Shown one piece after another: positions 1 to 9,359 of a stretch of DNA of 64,000 bases. Both the position numbers and the translations under genes were made by a program. The stretch is from Pseudovibrio exalbescens DSM 16456 (GTDB taxonomy: Bacteria; Pseudomonadota; Alphaproteobacteria; Rhizobiales; Stappiaceae): positions 294,677-358,676 of the forward strand of contig NZ_KE383919.1 of the NCBI RefSeq assembly GCF_000422785.1. Direction: 5' to 3'. Below the pieces are notes generated by a model. The model did no database searches. It saw nothing but the letters and a program-made list of their open reading frames with translations, and was not told the DNA's origin. How positions within the stretch are numbered: the first letter of the stretch is position 1; the number at the start of each line of letters is the position of its first letter.

Positions 1-340
1 GTTTCATTGTCCGGCAACCCTGCGCTCTATCGCAAACCGTCATCCCGCACCCGATGCGGGATCCAGCCGAGTGACTGTCCCACCCGCCGTGCCTTGTGGC
101 TCTGGATACCGGATCAGCGGCTCGCTGCGCTCCCCTTGTCCGGTATGACATCCGTGGGGAGAATAGGGCTCGCTCACCTCGCACTGGATACCGGATCGGC
201 GCTGCGCTTGTCCGGCATGACACTAGAGGGGGTGATAGTTGCGCGTGTTTCATTGTCCGGCATGACGCCGGTGGCGGGGGATAGGGATCGACAACATCAC
301 ACTGGATGCTGGATCGGTGCTGTGCTGATGTGGGGCGGAG
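1..340. repeat. Short dispersed imperfect repeats, no gene
   Basis: The first 357 bases hold no convincing gene. The same short blocks recur: a 16-base block beginning gtttcattgtcc at 1-16 and again at 247-262; a ctggataccggatc-type block at 102, 184 and (diverged) 302; and gtccggcatgac-type blocks near 142, 209 and 256. Near 49-76 lies gtcatcccgc...gcgggatccag, the same palindromic family seen at 21544-21990. Open frames here are by-products of the repeats. I read this as intergenic dispersed repeat sequence. Confidence 0.7.
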
Positions 341-357
341 GGCGCTGGTGTTGCCGG

Positions 358-1005
358 TTAATCTGAGAGGGCCTTGCGGTCCAACCTTCGCCGTCTTGAG
401 AGGGGCTTTACCACCCAATGGAGGACCAGAGCGCCTGTGGTTGTGGCGAGAACTGCCAAGCACAACACCCATTTGGAGATCTCCTCCATGGCGCCCTGGA
501 TCATCACGGCATGGATGACGGTGGAGATGACCACCACGAGAGCAAGGCCGTTGTGAACAAGCTGCCAAGTGGAGTAGCGCAGCCGCAACCGGCGGCGGCA
601 AACCACAAGCACTGCCGTGAAGACAACACCCCACATGGCGATGACGCCATAGATGGAAAAAGCGGTGGGGGAGACCAGCAGCAGCGCATCCACTGTGTCC
701 GCCGGGCTGGTGAGGTAGAGCCCGCCCACATGAAGCAGCACGGCCACCACAATGCTGGCACCGACCCAGCGGTGACACAAACGGCTGTGCGCCTTGTTCA
801 CCCCTGGCAGCGCGCCAAGGGCAAGCAAGGGCTGCAGCAAGAACAGGGCAAGCGCGAGAATGCCAGCGAAGCCGCCGATGATGTAGGCCATGCTGCGGTA
901 GCCAAGATAGGGGCTTGTGGTGGCCAAAACGACCGGCACCGCCACCAGAAGCGCGATGCCTGACCAGATACCAAAACTGACGAGGTTCTTGTGCTGTTTG
1001 GCCAT
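358..1005 (-). CDS. Ferric reductase-like haem membrane protein
   Basis: A 215-residue integral membrane protein with about six hydrophobic segments. Histidines H78 and H92 lie on one helix and H151 and H165 on another, the 14-residue spacing used in the ferric-reductase/MsrQ-type transmembrane domain to hold two b haems. No NADPH- or FAD-binding domain follows, so it is only the membrane electron-transfer module. It lies 19 bases after a Tat-exported protein on the same strand, so the two probably form a unit in which electrons pass across the inner membrane to a periplasmic partner. Fold assignment is good; donor, acceptor and substrate cannot be read. Confidence 0.75.
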   Translation of the reverse strand: MAKQHKNLVSFGIWSGIALLVAVPVVLATTSPYLGYRSMAYIIGGFAGILALALFLLQPLLALGALPGVNKAHSRLCHRWVGASIVVAVLLHVGGLYLTSPADTVDALLLVSPTAFSIYGVIAMWGVVFTAVLVVCRRRLRLRYSTWQLVHNGLALVVVISTVIHAVMIQGAMEEISKWVLCLAVLATTTGALVLHWVVKPLSRRRRLDRKALSD

Positions 1006-1024
1006 GTTCCTTTCGAAAATCCCG

Positions 1025-1519
1025 TCAGGCCGGAGCCAACACGAAATCCGCGTTTACCGAGGTGTCGCGAGCACTTGGCATGACCGGGCGCAAGAACACG
1101 GTTTTGAAAGCGCCATCATCATAGGCAAGGTGGGCGTGCGGCTCACCGAAGTTTGGAACAATCTGCTCCGTCTCCAGCCGGAAGGTGCCATCGGCGGCGG
1201 TCAGCACGCTGCCGTGATTTCGCGGCTCGCGCTCTCCGCCGATTGTGGTTGCGGCCCAAATCTGAATACGCACGCCGGAAAGCGGTGCGCCATCCCCTGC
1301 CCGGCGAACGGTGCCGGTGACCCAGAACCCGGAGCCCAAACGGTCAACGAGAGGCGCATTGGGGCGATAGTTGTTGGCCCCGCCGCGCATGGTGGGCGTT
1401 GGGGCAAGGCCCTTGGCCTGTGCCGGGAGAGTGAGCGCAAGGGGGCTTTGGGTCAGCACCAGCCCGGCAGCCCCTGCGGCTACGAGAAACCTGCGGCGGT
1501 TCATGTCATTTGATCTCAT
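1025..1519 (-). CDS. Tat-exported intradiol-dioxygenase-like protein
   Basis: 164 residues with a twin-arginine signal (NRRRFLVAAG) and a hydrophobic stretch to about residue 30, so probably exported folded to the periplasm. The mature part resembles the intradiol ring-cleavage dioxygenase beta-sandwich: NNYRPNAPL near 49-57, RIQIWAA near 84-90, LTAADGTFR near 106-114, and HAH at 128-130. The two histidine iron ligands seem kept, but the places where the family has tyrosine ligands read differently (PNF before GEPHAH, for example), so ordinary catechol cleavage is doubtful. It is paired with the haem membrane protein just downstream. Start 1519 has GAG six bases upstream; 1504 (MNRRRF) is the alternative. 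Confidence 0.65.
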   Translation of the reverse strand: MRSNDMNRRRFLVAAGAAGLVLTQSPLALTLPAQAKGLAPTPTMRGGANNYRPNAPLVDRLGSGFWVTGTVRRAGDGAPLSGVRIQIWAATTIGGEREPRNHGSVLTAADGTFRLETEQIVPNFGEPHAHLAYDDGAFKTVFLRPVMPSARDTSVNADFVLAPA

Positions 1520-1743
1520 TGGGATCTCGCTTTTTCGTTAGATGCTGATGCGGCGCTTGGCATGGGCAAAAGCCGACAGATCTAACCTAGCGGAAACTAC
1601 TTAAATCACACAACAAGGGGCAGGCGCACATTTGCGTGAGGAGCCCCCTCTGGCAGGACCATGCCCCCTTGGCGATGGGGCAGACAAACGCAACGGAAAA
1701 GTAACGCCCCTCATGAAATAACTAGTCAATTCTTAATGGTATT

Positions 1744-3039
1744 TTGGAAACTAAGTTCGTGGCCCAAAGTTTTGACAGTAGCGATAGCTCAGGTTTGTCC
1801 ACGCCGGAGAGCCGGGGCGCCAGGCTCTGGCGCCAAGCTGTGCGGGATGGCGATTGGCTCACCTGGGACCGTATCGGCTTTGCCTGCGCTTGCACCGCCA
1901 TTAGCCTCGTCGCTGTAGTTTTTTACTTCGTGTCAATTTCAGAATTGATCGTGTCTTCAAAAGGCATATTTGTAGCTGATTACTTGAGCTTTTGGTTTTC
2001 TGGCAAACAGGTACTGCTGGGAAGCCCGGAACTGGCATATGATTTCGACGCTTTCGCAAGGCTCCAAACCGAGTTCTCTGGTTCAGACACAGTCTTTGCT
2101 TTCTTCTATCCTCCGACCTATCAACTCGCGCTCCCGCCATTTTCTGCTCTGTCCTATCACTTTGCATTCTTGATGTTTATTGCTTTAACGACTGCCATGC
2201 TTTGGCTTGCCCTGAAGCTCGCTATGAGAAACAGTATTTGGGCCTTTTGCCTGCTGTTGCTTCCAGCCAACATCTTCAATGCTATGAGCGGGCAAAATTC
2301 TGCGCTTGTTGCCGCCCTGTTCGGACTGTTTTTGGTGTTCTTGAGCCGCAACAAACCCGTTGCCGCCGGGATCGCATTGGGCTTGATGACTATCAAGCCG
2401 CAACTTGGCGCGCTTATCCCACTGGCGTTGATCGCAGGCGGTTACTGGCGCACGTTTTTTGCGGCATCTGCAACAACCGTCCTTCTCGCTGCATTGGCGT
2501 TGGTTCTGCTTGGCCCTGACGTGTGGGTGGCTTTCTGGCAGCAAATACCGGTTGCTTCGGCGACCCTGGAAGGCGGCGCCGTTGATTGGGACAAGATGGC
2601 TTCGGTGTACAGCGCCTTGAGATTGTTTGGCATCAGTCATGAGGTTGGACTTCTTGTTCAGGTGACGATTGCATTGGGTGCGCTTTTGTCAGTTTGTTTT
2701 ACCTGGCGCAGAACCACATGCATGGCGGCCCGTGCCAGTGTTCTGACGGCAGGCTGCCTGCTGACCACGCCCTTCTGCCTCTCCTACGACCTGACCTTGC
2801 TAACCGTGCCCCTGGCCTTCCTGATCGCACACGGCATCCGGGAAGGTTTCTTGCCCTACGAAAAGATCAGCCTTGCCATGGTGGTCTTGCTCTCAGCCCC
2901 CGCAACACCTTTGGCGCCAAGCTTGGGTGTTCCAATAGGACCGGTGCTGCCTCTCCTCATCCTCACGCTCGGCCTGTATCGAACGAGGGGGTGTGAGCCT
3001 AACCGAACCCACTTACCTGTTGGTGAAGCGCGTGCCTGA
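1744..3039 (+). CDS. Membrane glycosyltransferase, GT87 (DUF2029) type
   Basis: 431 residues, polytopic, with about nine or ten hydrophobic segments. An early loop reads GIFVADYLSFW, then FYPPTYQLALPP, and a mid-protein segment reads MTIKPQLGALIPLAL; this layout is typical of the GT87/DUF2029 family of polyprenyl-phosphate-sugar-dependent mannosyltransferase-like enzymes. The likely role is adding a sugar at the periplasmic face of the inner membrane; acceptor unknown. The start at 1744 is TTG with no strong ribosome site, and GTG at 1759 is also possible. It stands alone before the trp leader and is less GC-rich in its first third than its neighbours. Confidence 0.7.
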   Translation: METKFVAQSFDSSDSSGLSTPESRGARLWRQAVRDGDWLTWDRIGFACACTAISLVAVVFYFVSISELIVSSKGIFVADYLSFWFSGKQVLLGSPELAYDFDAFARLQTEFSGSDTVFAFFYPPTYQLALPPFSALSYHFAFLMFIALTTAMLWLALKLAMRNSIWAFCLLLLPANIFNAMSGQNSALVAALFGLFLVFLSRNKPVAAGIALGLMTIKPQLGALIPLALIAGGYWRTFFAASATTVLLAALALVLLGPDVWVAFWQQIPVASATLEGGAVDWDKMASVYSALRLFGISHEVGLLVQVTIALGALLSVCFTWRRTTCMAARASVLTAGCLLTTPFCLSYDLTLLTVPLAFLIAHGIREGFLPYEKISLAMVVLLSAPATPLAPSLGVPIGPVLPLLILTLGLYRTRGCEPNRTHLPVGEARA

Positions 3040-3087
3040 CCAAATCAGGCGTTGCCTATCGCCCGTCACTATTGTAAGCAATTTCCC

Positions 3088-3147
3088 ATGTTTATTTTGT
3101 CGAACCAGAAACTGCAGGGTTGGTGGCGCGCTTCACGGCGGCCCTGA
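3088..3147 (+). CDS. trpL: trp operon leader peptide
   Basis: A 19-residue frame, ATG 3088 to TGA 3145-3147, reading MFILSNQKLQGWWRASRRP, with two adjacent tryptophan codons at 3121-3126. It is followed by a competing-hairpin region and a terminator ahead of trpEG at 3278. This is the layout of ribosome-mediated attenuation: with enough charged tRNA-Trp the ribosome reaches the stop and the terminator forms; stalling on the two Trp codons frees the upstream arm to pair differently. Rhizobial trpE(G) genes are known to be controlled this way by a short Trp-rich leader. Confidence 0.85.
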   Translation: MFILSNQKLQGWWRASRRP

Positions 3148-3216
3148 CAACGCATGTCCTGAGACGACGAGAGTTGACCAGAAACCGCCGCGTGACCTTC
3201 GCAGGCGGTTTTGTTG
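3136..3216 (+). promoter_or_regulatory. trp attenuator: antiterminator and terminator hairpins
   Basis: The terminator stem pairs 3182-3189 (aaaccgcc) with 3204-3211 (ggcggttt), extended by gcg 3190-3192 with cgc 3200-3202 around one bulged base, and ends in ttttgttgt. The alternative pairing is cggcgg at 3136-3141, inside the last codons of the leader peptide, with ccgccg at 3185-3190, which is the left arm of the terminator. The two structures exclude each other, as attenuation needs. A loose promoter upstream may be TTGCCT 3052 and TAAGCA 3075 (17-base spacing). Confidence 0.8.
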
Positions 3217-3277
3217 TATCTGGCGCCTGTGAACCTCTCCCGATATGGGCGCGCGGCCTGAGTGTTGGAGTTGAGCA

Positions 3278-5452
3278 ATGCCACATACGGCGGCACAGAC
3301 ATACGAAACCAAAGGCGGTCTCACAATCCGCCGCAGTACCCGCCCAGCCCCTTATGAGGCCGGCACATCGGACTGGATGGACCGACTTGACCGACAGCGG
3401 GGCGCTGTCCTTTCCTCCTCCTATGAATATCCGGGACGCTACACCCGCTGGGATATGGCGCTGGCGAACCCGCCTCTGCTGCTGGAAAGCAACGACCGCT
3501 CCGTCGTGATCCGCGCGCTCAACGCGCGAGGCGCCGTTTTGATGCCCGCCCTTCGCGAGGCCTTGCAAGGGCACCCCGATATTGGCACTTTCACAGCAGA
3601 TGACACGCGCATCGACCTTACCGTCAAGACACCGGATCGTCCTTTTACCGAAGAAGAGCGTTCACGCCAGCCCTCCACGTTCTCCATCGTTCGCGCCCTG
3701 ACTGAACTGTTCGCTTGCGATGATGACCAGTTGGGACTGTACGGCGCGTTTGGTTATGACCTGACGTTCCAGTTCGAGCCCATCGACCTGAAGCTTCAGC
3801 GCCCGGACGACCAACGCGACATGGTGCTTTTCTTGCCGGACGAGATCCTGATCGTGGACCACTATGGCCGCAAGGCGCATGTGATCAGCTATGAGTTCGA
3901 CGTGGCGGGCAAAACGACCGAGGGACTGCCGCGGGATGGAGAAGAAGTGCCGTACACGCCAGCTTCTCAAGCGCCTGGACGCGGTGATCACCAGCCCGGC
4001 GAGTACGCGGATCTGGTGCGCAAGGCCGTTGACTATTTCCGCCGGGGTGACTTGTTTGAGACCGTACCGGGGCAAACCTTCTACGAAGTCTGCGAGAACC
4101 CGCCTTCTGCTGTTTCCCGTCGCCTGCAGCAGATCAACCCATCCCCCTATTCCTTCTTCATCAATCTGGGTGAGAGCGAATATCTGGTGGGTGCCTCTCC
4201 CGAAATGTACGTGCGCGTCACGGGGGGCCGCCGGGTGGAAACCTGCCCGATTTCCGGCACCATTCGCCGGGGCCGAAACGCCATCGAGGATGAAGCGCAA
4301 ATTCGCAAGCTGCTGAACTCGGCCAAGGACGAAGCCGAGCTGACCATGTGCTCCGACGTGGACCGCAACGACAAGAGCCGCATTTGCGTACCCGAGTCTG
4401 TTCGGGTGATTGGCCGTCGGCAGATCGAGATGTACTCCCGGCTGATCCACACGGTGGACCATATCGAGGGCACGCTGCTGCCTGACAAGGACGCGCTGGA
4501 TGCATTCCTGTCACACACCTGGGCAGTGACGGTGACCGGTGCGCCGAAACGCTGGGCGATGCAGTTCATCGAGGACCATGAGAAAAGCCCGCGGGCGTGG
4601 TATGGCGGCGCAATCGGGGCAATTCTGTTCAACGGCGACATGAATACCGGCCTTACCTTGCGCACGGTGCGCATCAAGGATGGCGTGGCGCAAATTCGTG
4701 CGGGTGCGACCCTGCTTTACGATAGTGTGCCGGAAGACGAGGAAGCGGAGACGGAGCTGAAGGCGTCTGCCATGCGGGCGGCTGTGCGTGAGGCCGGATT
4801 GGCGCTTGCGCCCGAGGAAAAAGCTGAAGTGGTGAAACCCGGTGCGGGCCTCAAGATCCTTCTGGTGGACCACGAAGACAGCTTTGTTCATACGCTGGCC
4901 AACTATTTCCGCCAGACGGGCGCGGAGGTTGTGACCTATCGCACCCCCGTGGCGGAGGAAGTGTTTGATCAGGTACAGCCAGACCTTGTCGTGCTGTCTC
5001 CCGGTCCTGGCTCGCCAACCGACTTTGATTGTGCAGCAACCATTGCCAAGGCGCGGACGCGGAAACTGCCGATCTTTGGCGTTTGCCTTGGGTTGCAAGC
5101 CCTGACAGAAAGCTTTGGCGGACAGTTGGGCCAACTGGATGTGCCAATGCATGGCAAACCCTCACCGGTAAACTTCAGTGCCGAGTCAAAGGTCTTTGCT
5201 GGTTTGAAAACGCCGGTCACTGTGGGCCGATACCACTCGCTCTATGCCAAACGTGATACCCTGCCCGCCGATCTGAAAGTGACGGCAGAAACAGAGGATG
5301 GGGTCGTGATGGCCATAGAGCATGTGAATGAGCCCGTCAGTGCTGTTCAATTCCACCCGGAATCAATCATGTCGCTGGACCAGGATGCCGGTCACGAAAT
5401 CATTCGAAACGTTATTCGGCAGGCTCAAACTTACCGAACGAGACGAATGTAG
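3278..5452 (+). CDS. trpEG: Fused anthranilate synthase, TrpE-TrpG
   Basis: 724 residues catalysing chorismate plus glutamine to anthranilate, the first committed step of tryptophan synthesis. Residues 1 to about 520 are the TrpE chorismate-binding part ([11 protein letters not shown], then [18 protein letters not shown]). About 525-724 is the TrpG glutamine amidotransferase, with the catalytic Cys603 in GVCLGLQA and His693/Glu695 in QFHPES. The single-chain form is typical of rhizobia and some other alphaproteobacteria. ATG 3278 has GGAG seven bases upstream. It is preceded by the trpL attenuator and followed by a terminator, so it is probably monocistronic. Confidence 0.95.
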   Translation: MPHTAAQTYETKGGLTIRRSTRPAPYEAGTSDWMDRLDRQRGAVLSSSYEYPGRYTRWDMALANPPLLLESNDRSVVIRALNARGAVLMPALREALQGHPDIGTFTADDTRIDLTVKTPDRPFTEEERSRQPSTFSIVRALTELFACDDDQLGLYGAFGYDLTFQFEPIDLKLQRPDDQRDMVLFLPDEILIVDHYGRKAHVISYEFDVAGKTTEGLPRDGEEVPYTPASQAPGRGDHQPGEYADLVRKAVDYFRRGDLFETVPGQTFYEVCENPPSAVSRRLQQINPSPYSFFINLGESEYLVGASPEMYVRVTGGRRVETCPISGTIRRGRNAIEDEAQIRKLLNSAKDEAELTMCSDVDRNDKSRICVPESVRVIGRRQIEMYSRLIHTVDHIEGTLLPDKDALDAFLSHTWAVTVTGAPKRWAMQFIEDHEKSPRAWYGGAIGAILFNGDMNTGLTLRTVRIKDGVAQIRAGATLLYDSVPEDEEAETELKASAMRAAVREAGLALAPEEKAEVVKPGAGLKILLVDHEDSFVHTLANYFRQTGAEVVTYRTPVAEEVFDQVQPDLVVLSPGPGSPTDFDCAATIAKARTRKLPIFGVCLGLQALTESFGGQLGQLDVPMHGKPSPVNFSAESKVFAGLKTPVTVGRYHSLYAKRDTLPADLKVTAETEDGVVMAIEHVNEPVSAVQFHPESIMSLDQDAGHEIIRNVIRQAQTYRTRRM

Positions 5453-5464
5453 CATACATGTGAC

Positions 5465-5492
5465 AAGTGGCGGAATTCCGCCACTTTCCCTT
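5465..5492 (+). terminator. Terminator after trpEG
   Basis: A perfect inverted repeat, aagtggcgg / aatt loop / ccgccactt at 5465-5486, followed by a short, C-interrupted T run. It lies 13 bases past the trpEG stop. Confidence 0.7.
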
Positions 5493-5590
5493 CTGATGTC
5501 CCACTGGACACGAATATTTACCTTGTTTGGTCATATTCCGTTAACTCGCGAAGCGCACCCTGTACCTGCAGCAAAAGAGGGTTACCTCAA

Positions 5591-5776
5591 TTGAAAAATG
5601 CAGAAATGAGTGCACTTCTCGCCATGGCGACGGGTGCCGTGATCGCTGACGGACTGCTTTATGCGCTCGCATTCACCGGGCCAGCCGAGTACCTCATGGG
5701 TGCGGCAGCTGGCGCATTGTTTGCGGACCGCATATTCAGCTTTCTGCGCAGTTCGCACAGAGAGCCCTACCATTGA
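5591..5776 (+). CDS. Small hydrophobic membrane protein, unknown
   Basis: 61 residues. The TTG start at 5591 has GAGG ten bases upstream; an internal ATG at 5606 is the alternative. Two hydrophobic stretches, about 8-27 and 33-50, suggest a small inner-membrane hairpin, with a basic, polar tail ending RSSHREPYH. No family recognised. A strong terminator follows at once, which supports a real transcription unit, and composition matches its neighbours. Confidence 0.55.
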   Translation: MKNAEMSALLAMATGAVIADGLLYALAFTGPAEYLMGAAAGALFADRIFSFLRSSHREPYH

Positions 5777-5785
5777 CCAGAAAAG

Positions 5786-5816
5786 AGCCGGGAAATGGGA
5801 GTTCCCGGCTTTTTTC
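5786..5816 (+). terminator. Rho-independent terminator
   Basis: Stem agccgggaa (5786-5794) with ttcccggct (5802-5810), a seven-base loop and then six T. It ends the small membrane-protein transcript. Confidence 0.85.
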
Positions 5817-5882
5817 GGCAACCAGCCGCCACCATAAGGCTATTGTCATCATCTGCCCAAGCCCGGACCGCTTGCCCATGAA

Positions 5883-5913
5883 AAAACCGGCTGGCGGGTG
5901 GCCAACCGGTTTT
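5883..5913 (-). terminator. Terminator after ilvD
   Basis: aaaaccgg (5883-5890) pairs with ccggtttt (5906-5913), with an inner tggc/gcca pairing. On the minus strand the stem is followed by a run of T (aaaaaa at 5881-5886 on the plus strand). It lies 29 bases past the ilvD stop. Confidence 0.8.
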
Positions 5914-5941
5914 CATTTTCAAGACCAGCGTTAAAGGCCGC

Positions 5942-7789
5942 CTAGTCCACCTTGCGCACCGCGCCCATGGCGGCGCTGGTGGTCATCTTGGCGTAAGCCT
6001 TCAGAGCGGTCGAGATCTTGCGCTTACGCGGTTCAAGCGGCTTCCAGGCATCCTTGCCCTTTGCTTCCATGGCCGCACGGCGGCTGGCCAGTTCTTCATC
6101 GGAAACCTTCATCTCGATCCTGCGGTTGGGGATATCGATCTCGATCAGATCGCCTTCTTCCACCAGACCGATGTTGCCGCCTTCTGCGGCTTCGGGAGAC
6201 ACGTGGCCAATGGACAGGCCCGAGGTCCCGCCGGAAAAGCGTCCATCGGTGATCAAGGCGCAGGCCTTGCCCAGTCCCTTGGACTTCAGGTAGCTGGTCG
6301 GGTAAAGCATTTCCTGCATGCCCGGCCCGCCACGCGGCCCCTCGTAGCGGATGATGACAACATCGCCCGCTTTGACCTTGCCGGTCAGGATGTCGCTGAC
6401 AGCCTTGTCCTGACTTTCGAAGATGCGCGCCGGCCCGGAGAACTTGAGAATGCTGTCGTCCACACCTGCCGTTTTCACAATGCAACCATCGTGGGCCAGA
6501 TTGCCGTAAAGCACAGCCAAGCCCCCATCTTGGGAAAACGCATGCTCCTTGGAGCGAACAACGCCGTTTTTGCGGTCATCATCAACGCCTTCAGCATAGC
6601 GAGAACTCTGCGAGAACGCCTGAGTGGTGCGCACACCGCCAGGCGCTGCTGTGTAGAACTCCCGCACACTGTCTGAAGGGTTGCGCATGATGTCCCAGCG
6701 ATCGAGCGCGTCTTTCATGGTTGTTGCATGAACGGTTGGCACGTCCGTGTGCAACAAGCCCGCACGGTCCAGTTCCCCGAGGATACCCATGATGCCACCG
6801 GCACGGTGGATATCTTCCATATGCACGTTTTCGATGCTGGGTGCGACCTTGCACAGCACCGGTACACCGCGTGACAGGCGATCAATGTCATCCATTGTGA
6901 AATCGATCTCGCCTTCCTGCGCCGCAGCAAGCAGGTGCAAGATGGTATTGGTGGAGCCGCCCATGGCGATGTCCATGGTCATGGCGTTTTCAAAGGACCG
7001 GAAGCTGGCAATGTTGCGCGGCAAAACGCTCTCGTCGCCTTGCTCGTAATAGCGTTTTGTCAGATCAACGATCAGATGACCGGCCTCGATGAACAGACGC
7101 TTTCGATCCGAGTGGGTGGCCAGAGTGGAACCGTTGCCGGGTAAAGACAGGCCCAGCGCTTCTGTCAGACAGTTCATGGAGTTGGCCGTAAACATGCCTG
7201 AACACGAGCCGCATGTGGGGCACGCTTCGCTCTCAATGGATTGAACGTCTTCATCGGGCACTGCATCGTCTGCAGCGGCCACCATGGCATCCACCAGATC
7301 CAGTGTGCGTTTATCGCCATTGGCGAGCGTCACCTTGCCGGCTTCCATCGGCCCGCCCGAGACAAACACGGTCGGAATGTTCAGGCGCATGGAGGCCATC
7401 AACATCCCAGGTGTGATCTTGTCACAGTTGGAGATGCATACCATGGCATCGGCGCAGTGGGCGTTGACCATGTATTCGGCGGCATCGGCGATCAATTCGC
7501 GCGAAGGCAACGAATACAGCATGCCATCATGGCCCATGGCGATGCCATCATCCACGGCGATGGTGTTGAACTCCTTGGCCACACCCCCTGCTTTTTCCAC
7601 CTCACGGGCGACGAGCTGGCCAAGATCCTTCAGATGCACGTGACCAGGCACGAACTGGGTGAAGGAATTCACGATCGCGATGATCGGCTTGCCAAAATCA
7701 TCATCCTTCATGCCGGTGGCGCGCCAAAGGCCACGAGCCCCGGCCATGTTCCGGCCGTGTGTAGAGGTACGCGAGCGATATTGGGGCAT
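5942..7789 (-). CDS. ilvD: Dihydroxy-acid dehydratase
   Basis: Converts 2,3-dihydroxy-isovalerate and 2,3-dihydroxy-3-methylvalerate to the 2-oxo acids, the third common step of isoleucine and valine synthesis; an iron-sulfur enzyme of the cytosol. The N-terminus [19 protein letters not shown] matches the family, as do the cluster cysteines in [11 protein letters not shown] and [12 protein letters not shown]. Start ATG 7789 has GAGGAAG just upstream and gives 615 residues, the usual length; a longer reading from TTG 7801 is unlikely. It stands alone, with its own terminator downstream. Confidence 0.96.
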   Translation of the reverse strand: MPQYRSRTSTHGRNMAGARGLWRATGMKDDDFGKPIIAIVNSFTQFVPGHVHLKDLGQLVAREVEKAGGVAKEFNTIAVDDGIAMGHDGMLYSLPSRELIADAAEYMVNAHCADAMVCISNCDKITPGMLMASMRLNIPTVFVSGGPMEAGKVTLANGDKRTLDLVDAMVAAADDAVPDEDVQSIESEACPTCGSCSGMFTANSMNCLTEALGLSLPGNGSTLATHSDRKRLFIEAGHLIVDLTKRYYEQGDESVLPRNIASFRSFENAMTMDIAMGGSTNTILHLLAAAQEGEIDFTMDDIDRLSRGVPVLCKVAPSIENVHMEDIHRAGGIMGILGELDRAGLLHTDVPTVHATTMKDALDRWDIMRNPSDSVREFYTAAPGGVRTTQAFSQSSRYAEGVDDDRKNGVVRSKEHAFSQDGGLAVLYGNLAHDGCIVKTAGVDDSILKFSGPARIFESQDKAVSDILTGKVKAGDVVIIRYEGPRGGPGMQEMLYPTSYLKSKGLGKACALITDGRFSGGTSGLSIGHVSPEAAEGGNIGLVEEGDLIEIDIPNRRIEMKVSDEELASRRAAMEAKGKDAWKPLEPRKRKISTALKAYAKMTTSAAMGAVRKVD

Positions 7790-7897
7790 AGGCTTCCTCA
7801 AGCGTTAGATTTCGAACGGCCGCTTGACGCAGCAATGTTAGAAATCCGGGTTCATTTCCGCAATTTTTTAAAGCCTACACCATTTTTTGGCAAAGGT

Positions 7898-7911
7898 GTA
7901 CCCGCGAGTAC
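7898..7911. promoter_or_regulatory. Palindromic operator-like site upstream of ilvD
   Basis: The 14-base near-palindrome gtacccgcgagtac has one mismatched pair and lies about 110 bases upstream of the ilvD start, between ilvD and the oxidoreductase gene. It may be a regulator site for ilvD. The only support is the symmetry and the location. Confidence 0.3.
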
Positions 7912-7946
7912 GGTTTATTCAACACCGTTCGCTTGAACTAATCTCT

Positions 7947-9287
7947 TTAAAGGAATGGTCCAATCTCAATTTTGGAACCATCATGAAAGCGATTGAAGCG
8001 AAAACGGCTCATATCATGCCCGGCCGGATTGCCTGCCATGAGATCGCTCATTATGCGGCCGGCGGCCGGACCAATGCCAAAGCCATGGCCCGAAAAGCCG
8101 GTGGCAATGAACACCCCCTTGTGGCTGGGTACTTCATCCATGATCGGAATGAAGTCTGGCATGGCGTCGATCATACCGGCCCAGATCTCGACCAGACGTG
8201 TTTCGGCCAGTTGTGGAAAGCGATCTTCCCACCGAGCCAGAATGGTGGTCTTGGCCGAGGGATCGGGAGCCGGGTTCAAAACCCGCACCTTTTCGAAGGG
8301 AGTGACGTCATTTTCGGCCCAGGATCGCTTGTGCGCCCATGAATCCGGATGGCCCGCCGGACCTTTGAAACCAAGGGAGATACCCTTGTAGGACGCCTTC
8401 AAGGCCGGCAACCACTTGAGGAGATGCTTGAAAGAACTGGGCCCGATGTAATGCTGATGCAGATCGGACAAAGCCAAGGTATAGCCCCCATCCGCCCGGC
8501 GACGGAAGGCAAAATCACTGTCCGCGGCGTTGCCACTAAAGACATTTGGAACGGGCGCAGTAGCGGCCACAGTGGCGCGCACGGCAAGCTGGGGCACGGA
8601 GACACCCAGATTGCCCGCAAACAGCGACGACCACGCACCACCCGCCAGCAAAACGCGACCGGCCTTGATCCGCCCCTTTTCGGTGACGGCGCCTGAAACC
8701 TTGCCGCCTTCAAAATCCAGCGTGCGAACCGCGCAGTCTTCAACGACAACCGCCCCGAGACGTTCAGCAATACGCGCAATGGCAGGCACGGCTTGCCACG
8801 GCTCGGCGCGGGCATCGCTGGGTGTCACCATTGCACCGCGCCATTTTCCCGGACGCCCTTGAATCTGCTCGCGTATCTGACGTTCACTCTGGATTTGCGT
8901 ATCAAGACCGTGCTGTTTGGCCAGTTTCAAGAAGGCCTCGAACGACGACAGGTCCTGTTCGTTCTCTGCCAGATAGTAGACGCCTTGTTGGGTAAAGCCG
9001 AGATCCTCATTGGTTTCGCTGACCAACTGTTTCCAGATGCGGTTGGATTCCATGCTGATGGGCAGCTCGGCCGCATCACGGCCCTGCTGGCGGATCCAGC
9101 CCCAATTGCGACTGGACTGCTCTCCAGCCACGCGGCCCTTTTCGCAGACTGCAACCCGCACGCCCTTCTTCGCCAGATGATAGGCAGTGCTGATGCCAAT
9201 TACCCCGCCACCAATGACGAGAATATCTGTCTCTTCCGGCAGAGTGCCATGGAACTGCTTCGGCGTTTGGTCACAATACACAACCAT
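7947..9287 (-). CDS. FAD-dependent oxidoreductase, D-amino-acid oxidase (DAO) family
   Basis: 446 residues with the FAD-binding Rossmann motif VIGGGVIGISTAYHLAKKG near the N-terminus, then GEQSSRNWGWIRQQ (typical of DadA-like amine oxidoreductases) and a C-terminal ATGFSGHGFGIGPAAG segment that closes over the flavin. It probably oxidises an amino acid or secondary amine in the cytosol; the substrate cannot be told. ATG 9287 has GGAG six bases upstream; the ATG at 9293 sits directly against that site and is less likely. It follows the short-chain dehydrogenase by 72 bases on the same strand, so the two may be co-transcribed. Confidence 0.85.
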   Translation of the reverse strand: MVVYCDQTPKQFHGTLPEETDILVIGGGVIGISTAYHLAKKGVRVAVCEKGRVAGEQSSRNWGWIRQQGRDAAELPISMESNRIWKQLVSETNEDLGFTQQGVYYLAENEQDLSSFEAFLKLAKQHGLDTQIQSERQIREQIQGRPGKWRGAMVTPSDARAEPWQAVPAIARIAERLGAVVVEDCAVRTLDFEGGKVSGAVTEKGRIKAGRVLLAGGAWSSLFAGNLGVSVPQLAVRATVAATAPVPNVFSGNAADSDFAFRRRADGGYTLALSDLHQHYIGPSSFKHLLKWLPALKASYKGISLGFKGPAGHPDSWAHKRSWAENDVTPFEKVRVLNPAPDPSAKTTILARWEDRFPQLAETRLVEIWAGMIDAMPDFIPIMDEVPSHKGVFIATGFSGHGFGIGPAAGRIMSDLMAGNPAGHDMSRFRFNRFHDGSKIEIGPFL

Positions 9288-9359
9288 GGCCATCTCCTGA
9301 GGCAGGTGGACGAACAAAGAGGGCAGCTACCCGCCCTCCTCGACCAGTGAACGCCGCCC

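Noticed and set aside
7-366. Open frames of 62-119 residues at the left edge
   Set aside because: They arise from the repeat blocks, have no ribosome site and no protein-like pattern.
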